A program made the translations under genes and the position numbers. The notes beneath the pieces were generated by a model. The model was not told the DNA's origin. It did not search any database and saw only the letters and a list, made by a program, of their open reading frames with translations. A stretch of 64,000 nucleotides of DNA, taken from NCBI RefSeq assembly GCF_026914265.1, contig NC_069124.1, forward strand, positions 19,447,648 through 19,511,647. The letters are read 5' to 3'. Below, piece by piece: positions 34,706 to 46,200 of this stretch (the stretch's first letter is position 1; each line of letters begins with the position of its first letter). This DNA is from Mya arenaria (Eukaryota > Mollusca > Bivalvia > Myida > Myidae).

Positions 34706-35904
34706 AGAATGGTAGAATAACAGTTAAAGTTATATTGTATTCAATTCACAACGTGAATGTTATCATTGAACATGTTCTTCAACATGTTAATAAATTTGAT
34801 TACATAATTGAAATTGTCATGATACTTAACCAAGTTTCATTTATTTAAACTTGTGTTTCATTTAAGGTCACAAGAGACGGGTCCATGCCTGTTTATGTAA
34901 AGGTTTACTTTATCATTCACAGGAACATTGAAATTAAGTGCATTAATACCATTCAACAAATATGATGAGACAAGGAAGCTTTCATGTTAGTGATGAATAT
35001 AGACTGCCTTAATGGGAATGCTTTTTAAAGTATAAACTGCAAATGATCCCGATGGACAGTAAAGAACTCAAGGCAGAAGCCAAAACGTCAAGGAACTACA
35101 ACACAAATACCACGATACACACAATACGAATAAGAAGCAAAAAGACGGATTATCGTTTTAGTATTAATTGACTTATATTTAGGAAAAATCTCTGACACTT
35201 AATACTTACACGCTGACCTCTTTAACAATTAGAAGAATAAACTTGCTAATTATGACTTACATCAAAATGGTTCATATGGCTGTTGTTGGACAAACGTTAA
35301 CTTATGTGTGTACATTTGTCCTACTTTTACTTACTCATCAACATGGGTCTTACGGCTGTAACCAAAAGTCTGTCAGCTATGTTTTTTTGTGTTTATACCG
35401 ACTGTACACAACAATCCTTCTTGGTATTGGCTTTGATATATATACTTTTCAATGTAGAACTAACTAATGTTAATTATTTGGAATAAGGTATTTGAAAAAG
35501 AAGGTACGATTCACTTTTATTTTCTTTCATCATACAAACATATATTATAAAACCGGATACGGCAGCTACCAATAGTATATCTACAATGCTTTTTTGTGTT
35601 TATTCCTACTGTACAATAATAACATCTTTGGCATTGGCACTGATATAAACATTACTGTATACAAATGACTGATGTAAAGTATTTGTATTCAGGTATTTGA
35701 CTCAGAGAAAATATATTATAAAAAAGGAAATAATAATAACGAGTAATAATTAGAAAACATGTGCACAAGCAAATACAGTATAGCAACACAGTACATAATG
35801 TATTCAAACATAACAAAAATAGTTGCAGCTCTTGAATATTTCTAAACATACTAAAGTGTACAAATAAAGATGGAAAATATTCAATCTTAATAGATTTGCT
35901 TTGC
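34706..35904. other. 3' flank of aerolysin-like copy 1
   Basis: 34740-34900 matches 46600-46760, and 35240-35900 matches 47780-48235. Weaker matches reach 57400-57720. All three aerolysin-like copies therefore share the same downstream flank. 35380-35440 and 35588-35640 are an internal duplicate ('tttttttgtgtttat...actgtaca'). No gene here. Confidence 0.65.
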
Positions 35905-37590
35905 TCATGCTTCCCCTCTTCCGACCGCTCGCTCGGCTCATGCTTCCCCTCTTCCGACCGCTCGCTCGGCTCATGCTTCCCCTCTTCCGACCGCTCGCTC
36001 GGCTCATGTTTCCCATCTTCCGACCGCTCGCTCGGCTCATGCTTCCCCTCTTCCGACCGCTCGCTCGGCTCATGCTTCCCCTCTACCGACCGCTCGCTCG
36101 GCTCATGCTTCCCCTCTTCCGACCGCTCGCTCGGCTCATGCTTCCCATCTTCCGACCGCTCGCTCGGCTCATGTTTCCCCTCTTCCTACCGCTCGCTCGG
36201 CTCATGCTTCCCATCTTCCGACCGCTCGCTCGGCTCATGCTTCCCATCTACCGACCGCTCGCTCGGCTCATGTTTCCCCTCTTCCGACCGCTCGCTCGGC
36301 TCATGCTTCCCATCTTCCGACCGCTCGCTCGGCTCATGCTTCCCATCTACCGACCGCTCGCTCGGCTCATGCTTCCCATCTTCCGACCGCTCGCTCGGCT
36401 CATGTTTCCCATCTTCCGACCGCTCGCTCGGCTCATGCTTCCCATCTTCCGACCGCTCGCTCGGCTCATGCTTCCCATCTACCGACCGCTCGCTCGGCTC
36501 ATGTTTCCCCTCTTCCGACCGCTCGCTCGGCTCATGTTTCCCATCTTCCGACCGCTCGCTAGGCTCATGCTTCCCATCTTCCGACCGCTCGCTCGGCTCA
36601 TGCTTCCCCTCTTCCGACCGCTCGCTCGGCTCATGCTTCCCATCTTCCGACCGCTCGCTCGGCTCATGCTTCCCATCTACCGACCGCTCGCTCGGCTCAT
36701 GCTTCCCATCTTCCGACCGCTCGCTCGGCTCATGTTTCCCCTCTTCCGACCGCTCGCTCGGCTCATGCTTCCCCTCTTCCGACCGCTCGCTCGGCTCATG
36801 CTTCCCATCTACCGACCGCTCGCTCGGCTCATGCTTCCCATCTACCGACCGCTCGCTCGGCTCATGCTTCCCATCTTCCGACCGCTCGCTCGGCTCATGT
36901 TTCCCCTCTTCCGACCGCTCGCTCGGCTCATGTTTCCCCTCTTCCGACCGCTCGCTCGGCTCATGTTTCCCATCTTCCGACCGCTCGCTCGGCTCATGCT
37001 TCCCATCTTCCGACCGCTCGCTCGGCTCATGCTTCCCATCTTCCGACCGCTCGCTCGGCTCATGTTTCCCCTCTTCCGACCGCTCGCTCGGCTCATGCTT
37101 CCCATCTACCGACCGCTCGCTTGGCTCATGCTTCCCATCTTCCGACCGCTCGCTCGGCTCATGCTTCCCATCTTCCGACCGCTCGCTCGGCTCATGCTTC
37201 CCATCTTCCGACCGCTCGCTCGGCTCATGTTTCCCCTCTTCCGACCGCTCGCTCGGCTCATGCTTCCCATCTACCGACCGCTCGCTCGGCTCATGCTTCC
37301 CATCTTCCGACCGCTCGCTCGGCTCATGCTTCCGTTCTTCCGACCGCTCCCTACGCTCATGCTTCCCTTCAGACCGCTTGCTCGGCTCATGCTTCCGTTC
37401 TTCCGACCGCTCGCTCGGCTCATGCTTCCCTTCCGACCGCTCGCTCGGCTCATGCTTCCGTTCTTCCGACCGCTCGCTAGGCTCATGCTTCCCATTTTCC
37501 GACTGCTCGCTCGGCCTATGCTTCGAATCTTCTGACCACTCGCTCGGCTCATGCTTCCCCTCTTCCCACCGCTCGCTCGGCAATTTCTCA
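35905..37590 (-). repeat. 33-bp minisatellite, ~51 units, from an expanded gene tail
   Basis: About 51 head-to-tail units of 33 bp ('cgctcggctcatgcttccc' plus 'cttccgaccgct'), with three main variants at one position (cctcttcc, catcttcc, catctacc) and a few 30-bp units near 37370-37440. On the minus strand, in the direction of the adjacent gene, each unit encodes 11 residues of the form GKHEPSERSED/E. A TCG-to-TAG change stops that frame at about 36183. Because 33 is divisible by three, several other frames on both strands are also open for hundreds of codons; those are artefacts. Confidence 0.95.
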
Positions 37591-38401
37591 TTTTCGGAGC
37601 ACGCATCTGCTGGTGCGCCCTCAATCGGCGTAGTCTTTACCTCCACTTGCTGTGTTTTTTCTAAGAGACGTTTTTGCACGTGCCAGAGGAGGTAATCACA
37701 GCTATAACTTTATCTATAGAAGTCCCTTCTACCGGCCTCGTCTCAATCTTCGTTTACAATTCTGTTTTCATCTGTCTCATGCATCTGGTTGTATTCGGCG
37801 AATATTGCGTTAAGATTCGTAATGTAGTACGTCTTCACGATTTTGTCATCTCGTCATATAGACACTGGTAGAGATTTATGTTGCAACAAAAGGGTCGTAG
37901 TTCCCGTGAAGTCAAATATTGAGGGTTGTTCATAATACACAAACTCACATTCCAGGGTGGTATTTCAACGTTTGTTTCGAAATTCAAATTGAGAGACTTG
38001 TGAAACTCTTGGCCCGTTGGCAAGGCACCGACAAATATCTATTTTCCCCACCCCCAAATTTGTTTCAGCACCAATAGTGTAGTTCTCCTGCAGCTCAATC
38101 TTAGTAGTCGCTGTAGTCCCCCTTGGTGTTGAAAAGGTGTGACTCTGTTTTGTGTTGGTTTTATTTTCGTACTCTAAATAATACAATTCCACGTTTCTCT
38201 GATTCACGTTTCCGGTCCCGGTATTTCTTTGCTCTCAGTCCTGTGTGAAAAATCGAGGTATCCCCAGCGTATGTCGACATAATAATTGGATTTTCTGTTG
38301 AAGATGCCCCTCATAAACAAATTTTCTTTTTGGAAACAGTCCCATGCATATTGTTCAATAAGCTCCTGTAAGTTAACTTGGTAGAGCGTATTCTCTGGTA
38401 T
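36183..38401 (-). pseudogene. Aerolysin-like beta-pore-forming protein gene, copy 1 (dead)
   Basis: Homologous along its length to copies 2 and 3 but broken in several places. The start codon is ATA (38399-38401). The splice acceptor just upstream reads CAA instead of CAG. A one-base deletion shifts the frame near 38212-38235. The segment carrying the glycine-rich pore-forming strands is deleted near 38030-38045. A Trp codon near the end of the core has become TAG with a nearby 2-nt insertion (about 37660). Beyond the core the tail runs into the 33-bp repeat array. The locus cannot make the ordinary protein as it stands. Orientation and flanks agree with copies 2 and 3. Confidence 0.85.
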
Positions 38402-40079
38402 CTTGGTTTTGAAATGTCAAATAAATACATACAAAATTAGTGAAAAATAAGTTTTTAAACACAGTCATCTTAAACCGCACACCAAGCCAACACACACGCG
38501 CACGTACGCACGCACGCACGCACACACACACAGACACACAAATACAATATAGCAGGTTGTTAAACACGTTGTGTATTTATATGAAACACTTGTACATGTA
38601 GCTTAACGTACATACAAAAAATGCAGTTGAAATGTCAATTTCAATATTAATTGTATTTGATTAGATTCGTATTTCACTTGCTGTCGTCCTATTCAACTTG
38701 TCGTTCGAAACATTTGCAATGCACACAATCAATGACGTTATAATGCACAAAGAGAAGACTGGGCGTTCTCGCACACATAGTGTTTCGCAACCTTCCGATA
38801 TGCTTGATTGTTAAAAACAAACCAGCTAATGGTATAGCTGATGTATAAAACAATTATCAAATTTCAAATCCCTTCAAATGATACATTTATACATAAGTAG
38901 AAAAGGAATAATCTCAAAACTCGTAACTGAAGTCATTTTGCTGCCATTATTCACAGTAAAACTATAAATTTGTTGATATAACACCATGTTTTGCAAATTT
39001 CTTATTACTTTAGAAATGATGATGTTGTCAAATATACATATATACACTCAACAAAGCAATTTGAGTTGTATTAGTTATGTAGAAGAATTTGTGCTTACGT
39101 TTCTTTATAAGCAAGAAATTATGTATAACTAACATTATACGCGCCCACTGGTATTGGGTAAGTTATGTTTATGTACTGATATCATGATATATAGAGGATA
39201 TTTATTTGATTTTTGGAAGATCGATATAAATTTCACCGAATTAGCGGCAAAGGCGATTTGAATGCTACAAATGAACAATTACTTTTGAGGCTTAATCCGT
39301 GACAAATATTACAACGTTTCTGTTTATATGCGTTTTAAGTATACAAAATAACATAACACTTAAGTTCCAGAAAAGCGCATCGAATAGTGTGCGAATACAA
39401 TGTTATTTAGGAACATTAATCCAAGCCCTGTGCGCGCTGACATTTTGTTTGATGGTGAGTCTTGTTAGAATTTCAAAACAGCGAAAATATCATCTTTATT
39501 TCACGGATAATTTTTACGAATTCAAAGAAAAGCATATAATATACTTTACTTACAGATACTGTGAAAAACGTACTATACAACTGAATTTGCATACAAATTG
39601 ACATATTACTATTAGCAGGTGGTCATCGTATGTACATGTATCGATACGTAATCATTAAGCGCAATGATGGTTGTTTATGGATTAATTACGATTATCTTAT
39701 GGCATACGTTAATCCACCCTCGGCACCCCACCGTATCATAACCTGCATGATACCCTAGGCAAATTGGCTAGGGAAACTTCGTCAATCTTGAATATTCATA
39801 AGCATTTTCATCATAACCAATGAAATAGCCGATACTAAAAAGGAAAGACTCTCCTTTGTGAAGAGCTATCGGCATATTGAACTATATCCTTCCTAAAACG
39901 ATTTTTAAGCCGTGATTGATTGGAATATTTCGAACCGAGATTACATCCGTAACTTCTCTGCCATTTCCAAACCACATGAGGTGTGTCTCATGCGACCAGA
40001 CAAGTTACAAGATTTCACCTTATTGATATTCATGAGTTGGAGATTTTCACAGCTGATTTGCCCTGGGTAATATATAGGT
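38402..40079. other. 5' flank of copy 1
   Basis: A CA/GC-rich tract at 38488-38545, then AT-rich DNA. 38590-39720 matches 50160-51430 upstream of copy 2, and a short part also matches 59270-59420 upstream of copy 3. The shared blocks include 'cttgtcgttc' and 'tgcaatgcacaca'. Promoter and 5' noncoding exon probably lie here, but I cannot place them. Confidence 0.5.
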
Positions 40080-41160
40080 TATGGTACGCTTGGGTGCCGG
40101 GGATGACGCTAATCGGGATTCATTGCCATCATCCTAACTATTTTTTAACATTAGTCAAACTTACAGTAAAAAAATCACTTAGAGGCAGGTTAAAGTTTTA
40201 GGGCAAGTTGGCATTTTAATAAAAACAACTTATATACACTTTATTCAATGCACTTAATACTACGCAGAATTATTGACGACAATCTGACAACAAGGAACAT
40301 AACTCCATTTTAACCATACACACAAATTATGGCCCTTGAATGATTTTATTTTTAAATTTCTTTTAATTTCTTTTGTAAAGCACGTTTTTTATATTCTTAG
40401 CCGCATTTTCATTTTGAATGACCAGCTTCATTGTTCGGGCGGGCTGGTGGGAGGGCAGGGTCAAAGTCGCCTTATGTATCGAAATAATTTATCCTGTTAG
40501 CTTAGTTTGACATAAAGAGACCAAACTTGGTAAATACAAAGAGTTTATGGAGACCTTTTATTGGAATGCGTTTGAGGCCCCTAGGATCAAGGTCAAGGTT
40601 ACTATTTATAGAAAAAGGGTTGGTATTGAATAACTTAAATAAGGGTCTACATATTGTGACCAAGCTTGGTATATAAGAAGAGTTTATAGAGACTTTTCCT
40701 AAGATTGTGTTATGGGCCCCGAGAGTTGAGGTCTAGGTCAAGGTCACTGTTGCTAAAAATAGAAATATGGTGAGTACTGAATTACTCAAGTAAGGGTTAA
40801 CATAGTGTGACCAAACTTGGTATATACGTCAAGTTAATGCAGAGCTTTCATGGATTGCCTTTAGGCCCCCTAGGGTCAAGGTCACTGTTTCTAAAAATAG
40901 ATTACTGATTCAGTTATGGTTGGCATACTGTGACTAAACTTGATATGTAGGAAGAGTTTATGGATGACTTCCATGGGATTGTGTTTGGGGCCCTTAGGAT
41001 CAATGTCACTGTTACAAAAAATAGAAGAAAGCAGTTGAAACTGAATCTCTTCTGGCAATCATTGAAAACCTGGTCTTTACTTTTTAATTTGATTGTTTTA
41101 TTGCTTTTGACAGGTACATAATACATCGTTATTGTATTCACTTCTAAGTCAAAGCGACAG
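40080..41160. repeat. Dispersed bivalve-type repeat, four degenerate ~140-bp units
   Basis: Units centred on 'ggcccctaggatcaaggtca' recur near 40575, 40714, 40866 and 40990, each preceded by 'gaccaaacttggta'-type sequence. Same family as the interior of 10952-11848. Confidence 0.65.
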
Positions 41161-41403
41161 CTCTCGTTTAATTATTACGCTTACTCAAATATTACATTAT
41201 TGAAAGATAAACACTGATATTATCACTATTTTACAAAATGTAGGTATCTTTTCCTATCAATAACTAAAGGTGGACAATGTAAATGATAGTGAAATCTATC
41301 ACCAACGTCATTCATAGTACATACTTGACATTTTTTATCATTTATTATTTAACAAATCCATCCTCCTCTTGCAATCGTATTTTTAGTTGTTGTACACATA
41401 ATA

Positions 41404-41642
41404 TTGCAGCTCGTCATGTGTTCATGTTTTAAAGAAATGTCACCTAATTCAGCAAAACTTTTAAATATGGGTAAAACTGGTTCTGCCAAATATAACTCAA
41501 TCCACTTGATCATAATTTTTTTATGAACAGTTCAATCCTCATATAGAAACGTATGCATAGTAATTGAAAGTGTGTATTTGTTCTGAATCAGTTTATACCA
41601 AACTTATATCATTGGCCTTTAAAGATAATCCACCAGGGTACA

Positions 41643-41691
<49 letters not shown>

Positions 41692-41836
41692 ACATGAGGA
41701 TTATTTCTCTTAACCCTTTGAATGTACTACATCAAATCAGTATGAAACTTTCTGTCAGCTTTAGATAACCGTATCCCCATTTCTCACAGGAATAAAGTAG
41801 ATTAGGTGCTACTGTAATGTCAAATAATTTATTTAA
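41404..41836. repeat. Edge of the segmental duplication with an (AT)n tract
   Basis: Matches 51900-52310 over about 400 bp ('ggttctgc', 'catatagaaacgt', 'catcaaatcagtatg', 'aacatgaggat' in the same order). The (AT)n microsatellite at 41645-41690 is absent from the partner. Confidence 0.7.
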
Positions 41837-41837
41837 G

Positions 41838-42956
41838 AATTAAAATGCGAGCGACATGTTGCATTTTATTGGGGTATGGTATGCAATGGGGCTGTTCAAA
41901 ATGGGTGGAGTCCAAACTCCACCAGCATTTTAACTGCGCCATTGCATACCATACCCCCCAAAAATGCAACATGTCGAATTTTAATACTTATATTTACATT
42001 TATTTAAATCTACATTTCTGCTTAAATAAATTGATTATACAAGAATCTTTTCTCTTTTTTCTTTCTCTCGTTGTTCTCAATGGTCGGTAAATTAGAACAA
42101 CTATCGTAACCTAATTTTATACGACAATGAATGCACAGGTAAAATAGTACCTTATTTATATGATTATTTTCTATATTTTCAAGGTCAAGTATATTATAAA
42201 TACGTATTATTACACGTATTACAACTAGAAAAATACAACTTGAGTTATGAAGAATTAACAATAACAAGAAAACAACAAAATATCGCCACCTGAAAAGTTC
42301 TCATTATGTCTCGCAATAATACCCAATACTAGCGTTTGTTGAGACACGAGTTTTCAACTTGGAGAGAAATTTCAGTCAATTTACTTGTTGAGCGTTATTT
42401 TGAAGAATCAGTTGATGTATGAATCATGTTGGAGTACGGTATTGGACAAATCTGCAAGTGCATTGTCATTTTTGTTTGGAAGTAAACATTCAATGAAGAT
42501 GAAATGTCTCTGTGGAAACGACAGTGGCGGTGGGTTGAGAAACGTTAACTTTTGCGGAAGGAGAGCCACAGGGCGTGAAAAGACTTAGTGTTGAACTGAG
42601 CTCTTTATTCTGGACGTCGCTGGGTGCACTATGATATGTTATTGTTTCATTTCCTCGATTTCATGTTTTGTCAGATGCTTTAATTTTACCAAATGTCAAT
42701 TCCAAATTCCAAAATAAGTCCTCATTATTGTAATTTAAAATTTCTTCAACTGTTACATCCATCATAAAATTTATCGTTGCTTATTTTGTTTTAACTGCTT
42801 TACTGCTTTACTGCAGATTACAGTTTTGCATGTTCCAGTACAGTAGTATTGAAAAAACGTTTTGATGGGAAATCCAATTGCGCTTTATACAGATATAATG
42901 TGAAATTGATAAACAATAACCAACGTTAAGAAATGAAGTGTTAATGTAAATATATG
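41838..42956. mobile_element. ~1.1-kb hairpin-headed block (copy 2)
   Basis: Near-collinear with 33508-34705: hairpin at 41838-41995, then 'ttgttctcaatggtcggtaa', 'tctctgtggaaacgacagtg' and the same 3' end 'gttaatgtaaatata'. It sits at a different place in the duplication unit than copy 1. Confidence 0.65.
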
Positions 42957-44074
42957 ATTTTGTTGTCGAAATGTAGACACATATTTATTATCATAAATTC
43001 AAATTAATGCTCTGTGAACTTGCTCCATCATATCCTTTTTAAAATTGGTAAAACACCTATTTACCTAAACACAACCTTGCGTTAAATCTTACGAAAATGC
43101 TCACCTTTCATTTCAGGTCTTAGAATTGTCATAAGTAGTAGTTTTGTCTATGCATATAACAAACGGGGGTCACTTACCGGTTATAAAGAAATTAAATTTA
43201 AGAAATATTCTGATTTTCACTTTTAAAAATGACAAATCCATGGTTAAAGATGAATCACTTTTTCTCCTGTTTTGAAATCAGCAGGACAAGCTACATACTA
43301 AATGGGGTTATGACACGATTCAGAGACATATATATTTTTACCTAAAAGAACATAAAATATAATACTAACCTTTAACGAGATTTTGACTGAAAATGTTTTC
43401 GGTCAAAGAAACGTCTGTTACTTTGCAGAAGAGTCGGGAATGCTTAACACGAATAAGAGTTTGTTTCGTTGTTTGTATTTGTGTACGTAATGTAAATATG
43501 TTTGTGTCTATAGTTCTTTGTCGTTTGGCTTGTCCCTTATTTTTCATTGTATTTTGTACCAAACAAACGGTATTTGGATTTAAAGTTTAATGATAAATCC
43601 AATGTTGAACGATCAATCATTTCTAATATCTGAAAACCGCATAAACATCATTATATTTTCTTGCATTAATATATGCCTAAATCTCTTTAAGTTTAAGAGT
43701 CATCTATTATTATTGTTAGAAGCTAACGGTAGGCCTAACACGATCTGAGGTCAAATCGGTTATATATCTAACTGATTTATTAAATATTCAAGTGTGAAAA
43801 AAATAATATTAATCCGCTTTTGGAGATACATTTTAGTTTTCTCTCCGAAGTTCAATGCTACAGGTGGAAATGTGTTTTCCGTATCACACAAATTGGAGAC
43901 CGAGAGTTTTACTTTTTGATCCTAAATGTTCGCTTAAAGTATTTGATATTACTTAACTCAAAAAAGGTTTACCATGCACTGGCCATGTTTTTCTTCGTCA
44001 TACTAAAATTTATTTATTTTGTCTTTTTTTAATTGTAAAGAACCACTTACTTACTAGTTATAGCAATAGTTCGA
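42957..44074. other. Sequence between hairpin block and minisatellite
   Basis: AT-rich; no counterpart found in unit 1 and no gene recognised. Confidence 0.4.
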
Positions 44075-46200
44075 CGATTGGACTCAATGCATTATCGGTA
44101 GGACTTAACGATGACACTCTGTGCAGGAAAAGGACTAAATGCACTATCGATATGACATAACGATGCCACTTCGTGCAGAAAAGGACTGAATGCACCATCT
44201 GTAGGACATAAAAATGCCAATTCGTGTATGAAAAGGCCTGAATGCATTATTGGTAGGAAAAACCAATGCAACTTCGTGCTCGAGGACTAAATGCACTATC
44301 GGTATGACATAACGATGCCACTTTGTGCAGGAAATGGACTAAATGCACCATCTGTAGGACATGACAATGCCAATTCGTGCATGAAAGGCCTGAATGCATT
44401 ATTGGTAGAAAAAACCCGATGCTACTTCGTGATCGAGAACTACTACTGTACTGTACTATCAGTAGGACATTATAATGCCACTTCGTGCAGGAGAAGGACT
44501 GAATGCACTCTCGGTATGACATGACAATGCAACTTCGTGCAGTAAATGGACTGAATGTACTATTGGTAGAACATAACGATGGCACTTCGTGCAGGAGAAG
44601 GACTGAATGCTTTATCGGTAGAAAAACAATACCACTTCGTGCGGGAGGACTCTATGCAATATTGGTAGGACATAAAATTAAACATCGTGCGGGAGAAGGA
44701 CTGTATGCACTAACGGTAAGACATGATAATGCCACTTCTTCCACGAGAAGGCCTGAATGCACTTTCGGTATGACATGACAATGCCATTCCGTGCAGGAGA
44801 AGGACTGATTGCACTATCAGTAGGATAAATGATGTCATTTTGTGCGGAGGTTCTCGGTGCACTATTGGTAGGACATAGCAATGCCAATTCGTGTGGGAGA
44901 AATGACTCAGTGCACTATTGGTAGGACATAGCGATGCCAATATGTGTGGGAGAAAGTACTGAATGAAGTATTTAATTTATTTATTATGTCATTATTTTAA
45001 TTGTTAAGAACCACTTACTTGTAAGTCATAGCAATAGTTCGACGATTGGACTCACAATGGATGGGACACAAAGTGCGGGATCATGTTGAATGTACTAGCA
45101 GTCGGACATAACGATGACACTTCGTGCGGCAGAAGGACTCCATGCACTATCGGTAGGACATAACGATGACACTTCGTGCAGGAAATGGACTCAATGCACT
45201 ATCGGTAGGACATAACGATGCCACTTTGTGCAGGAAATAGCCTGAATGCACTATCGGTAGGACATAACGATGACACTTCGTGCAGGAAATGGACTCAATG
45301 CACTATCGGTAGGACATAACGATGACACTTCGTGCAGGAAATGGCCTGAATGCACTATCGGTAGGACATAACGATGACACTTCGTGCAGGAAATTGACTC
45401 AATGCACTATCGGTAGGACATAACGATGACACTTTGTGCAGGAAATGGACTGAATGCACTATCGGTAGGAAAAAACGATGCCACTTCCTGCGGGAAAATG
45501 ACTCAATGCACTAACGGAAGGACATAAAAATGCCAATTCGTGCATGAAAAGGCCTGAATGCATTATTGGTAGGAAAAACCGACTCAATGCACGATCGGTA
45601 GGACATGATAATGCCACTTCGTGCAGGAGAAGGACTGAATGCACTATCGGTATGACATGACAATGCCACTTCGTGCAGTAGAAGGACTGAATGCTTTATC
45701 GGTAGAAAAAATACCACTTCGTGCGGGAGGACTCAATGCAATATTGGTAGGACATAAAAATTAAACATCGTGCGGGAAAGGACTGTATGCACTAACGGTA
45801 AGACATGATAATGCCAATTCCTCCACGAGAAGGCCTGAATACACTTTCCGTATGACATGACAACGCCACTCCGTGCAGGAGCAGGACTGATTACACTATC
45901 GGTAAAATAAATGATGTCATTATGTGCGGGGGTTCTCGGTGCACTATTGGTAGGACATAGCGATGCCAATTCGTGTGGGAGAAATGATTTAGTGCACTAT
46001 TGGTAGGACATAGCGATGCCAATATGTGTGGGAGAAAGGACTGAATGAAGCATCTATAGGACATAGAGATGCCACTTCGTTCGGCAGAAGAACTCAATGC
46101 ACTATTGGTAGGACACAGCGATGCCAATTCGTGAGGGAGAAAGGACTGAATGCACTATCAGTAAGACATAACGACGCCAATTCGTGGTGAAGAAAAACAT
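44075..46200. repeat. 52-bp minisatellite, blocks 2 and 3
   Basis: Two stretches (44075-44960 and 45050-46200) of a 52-bp unit 'aatgcactatcggtagga' plus 'cataacgatg' and 'acttcgtgcagga', separated by about 90 bp. The spacing is exactly 52 bp in the cleanest part, 45180-45470. Apparent minus-strand proteins here are repeat artefacts. Confidence 0.9.

Noticed and set aside
35896..37695. 599-codon plus-strand reading frame (and a 544-codon frame beside it) over the 33-bp array
   Set aside because: The unit length is divisible by three and lacks stops, so several frames on both strands stay open. The only strand with a biological link is minus, continuous with the dead pore-forming gene.
44247..46127. 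Minus-strand frames of 60-112 codons with HEVALSCPT-type repeats
   Set aside because: Direct translation of the 52-bp minisatellite, whose length is not a multiple of three, so frames are short and shift.
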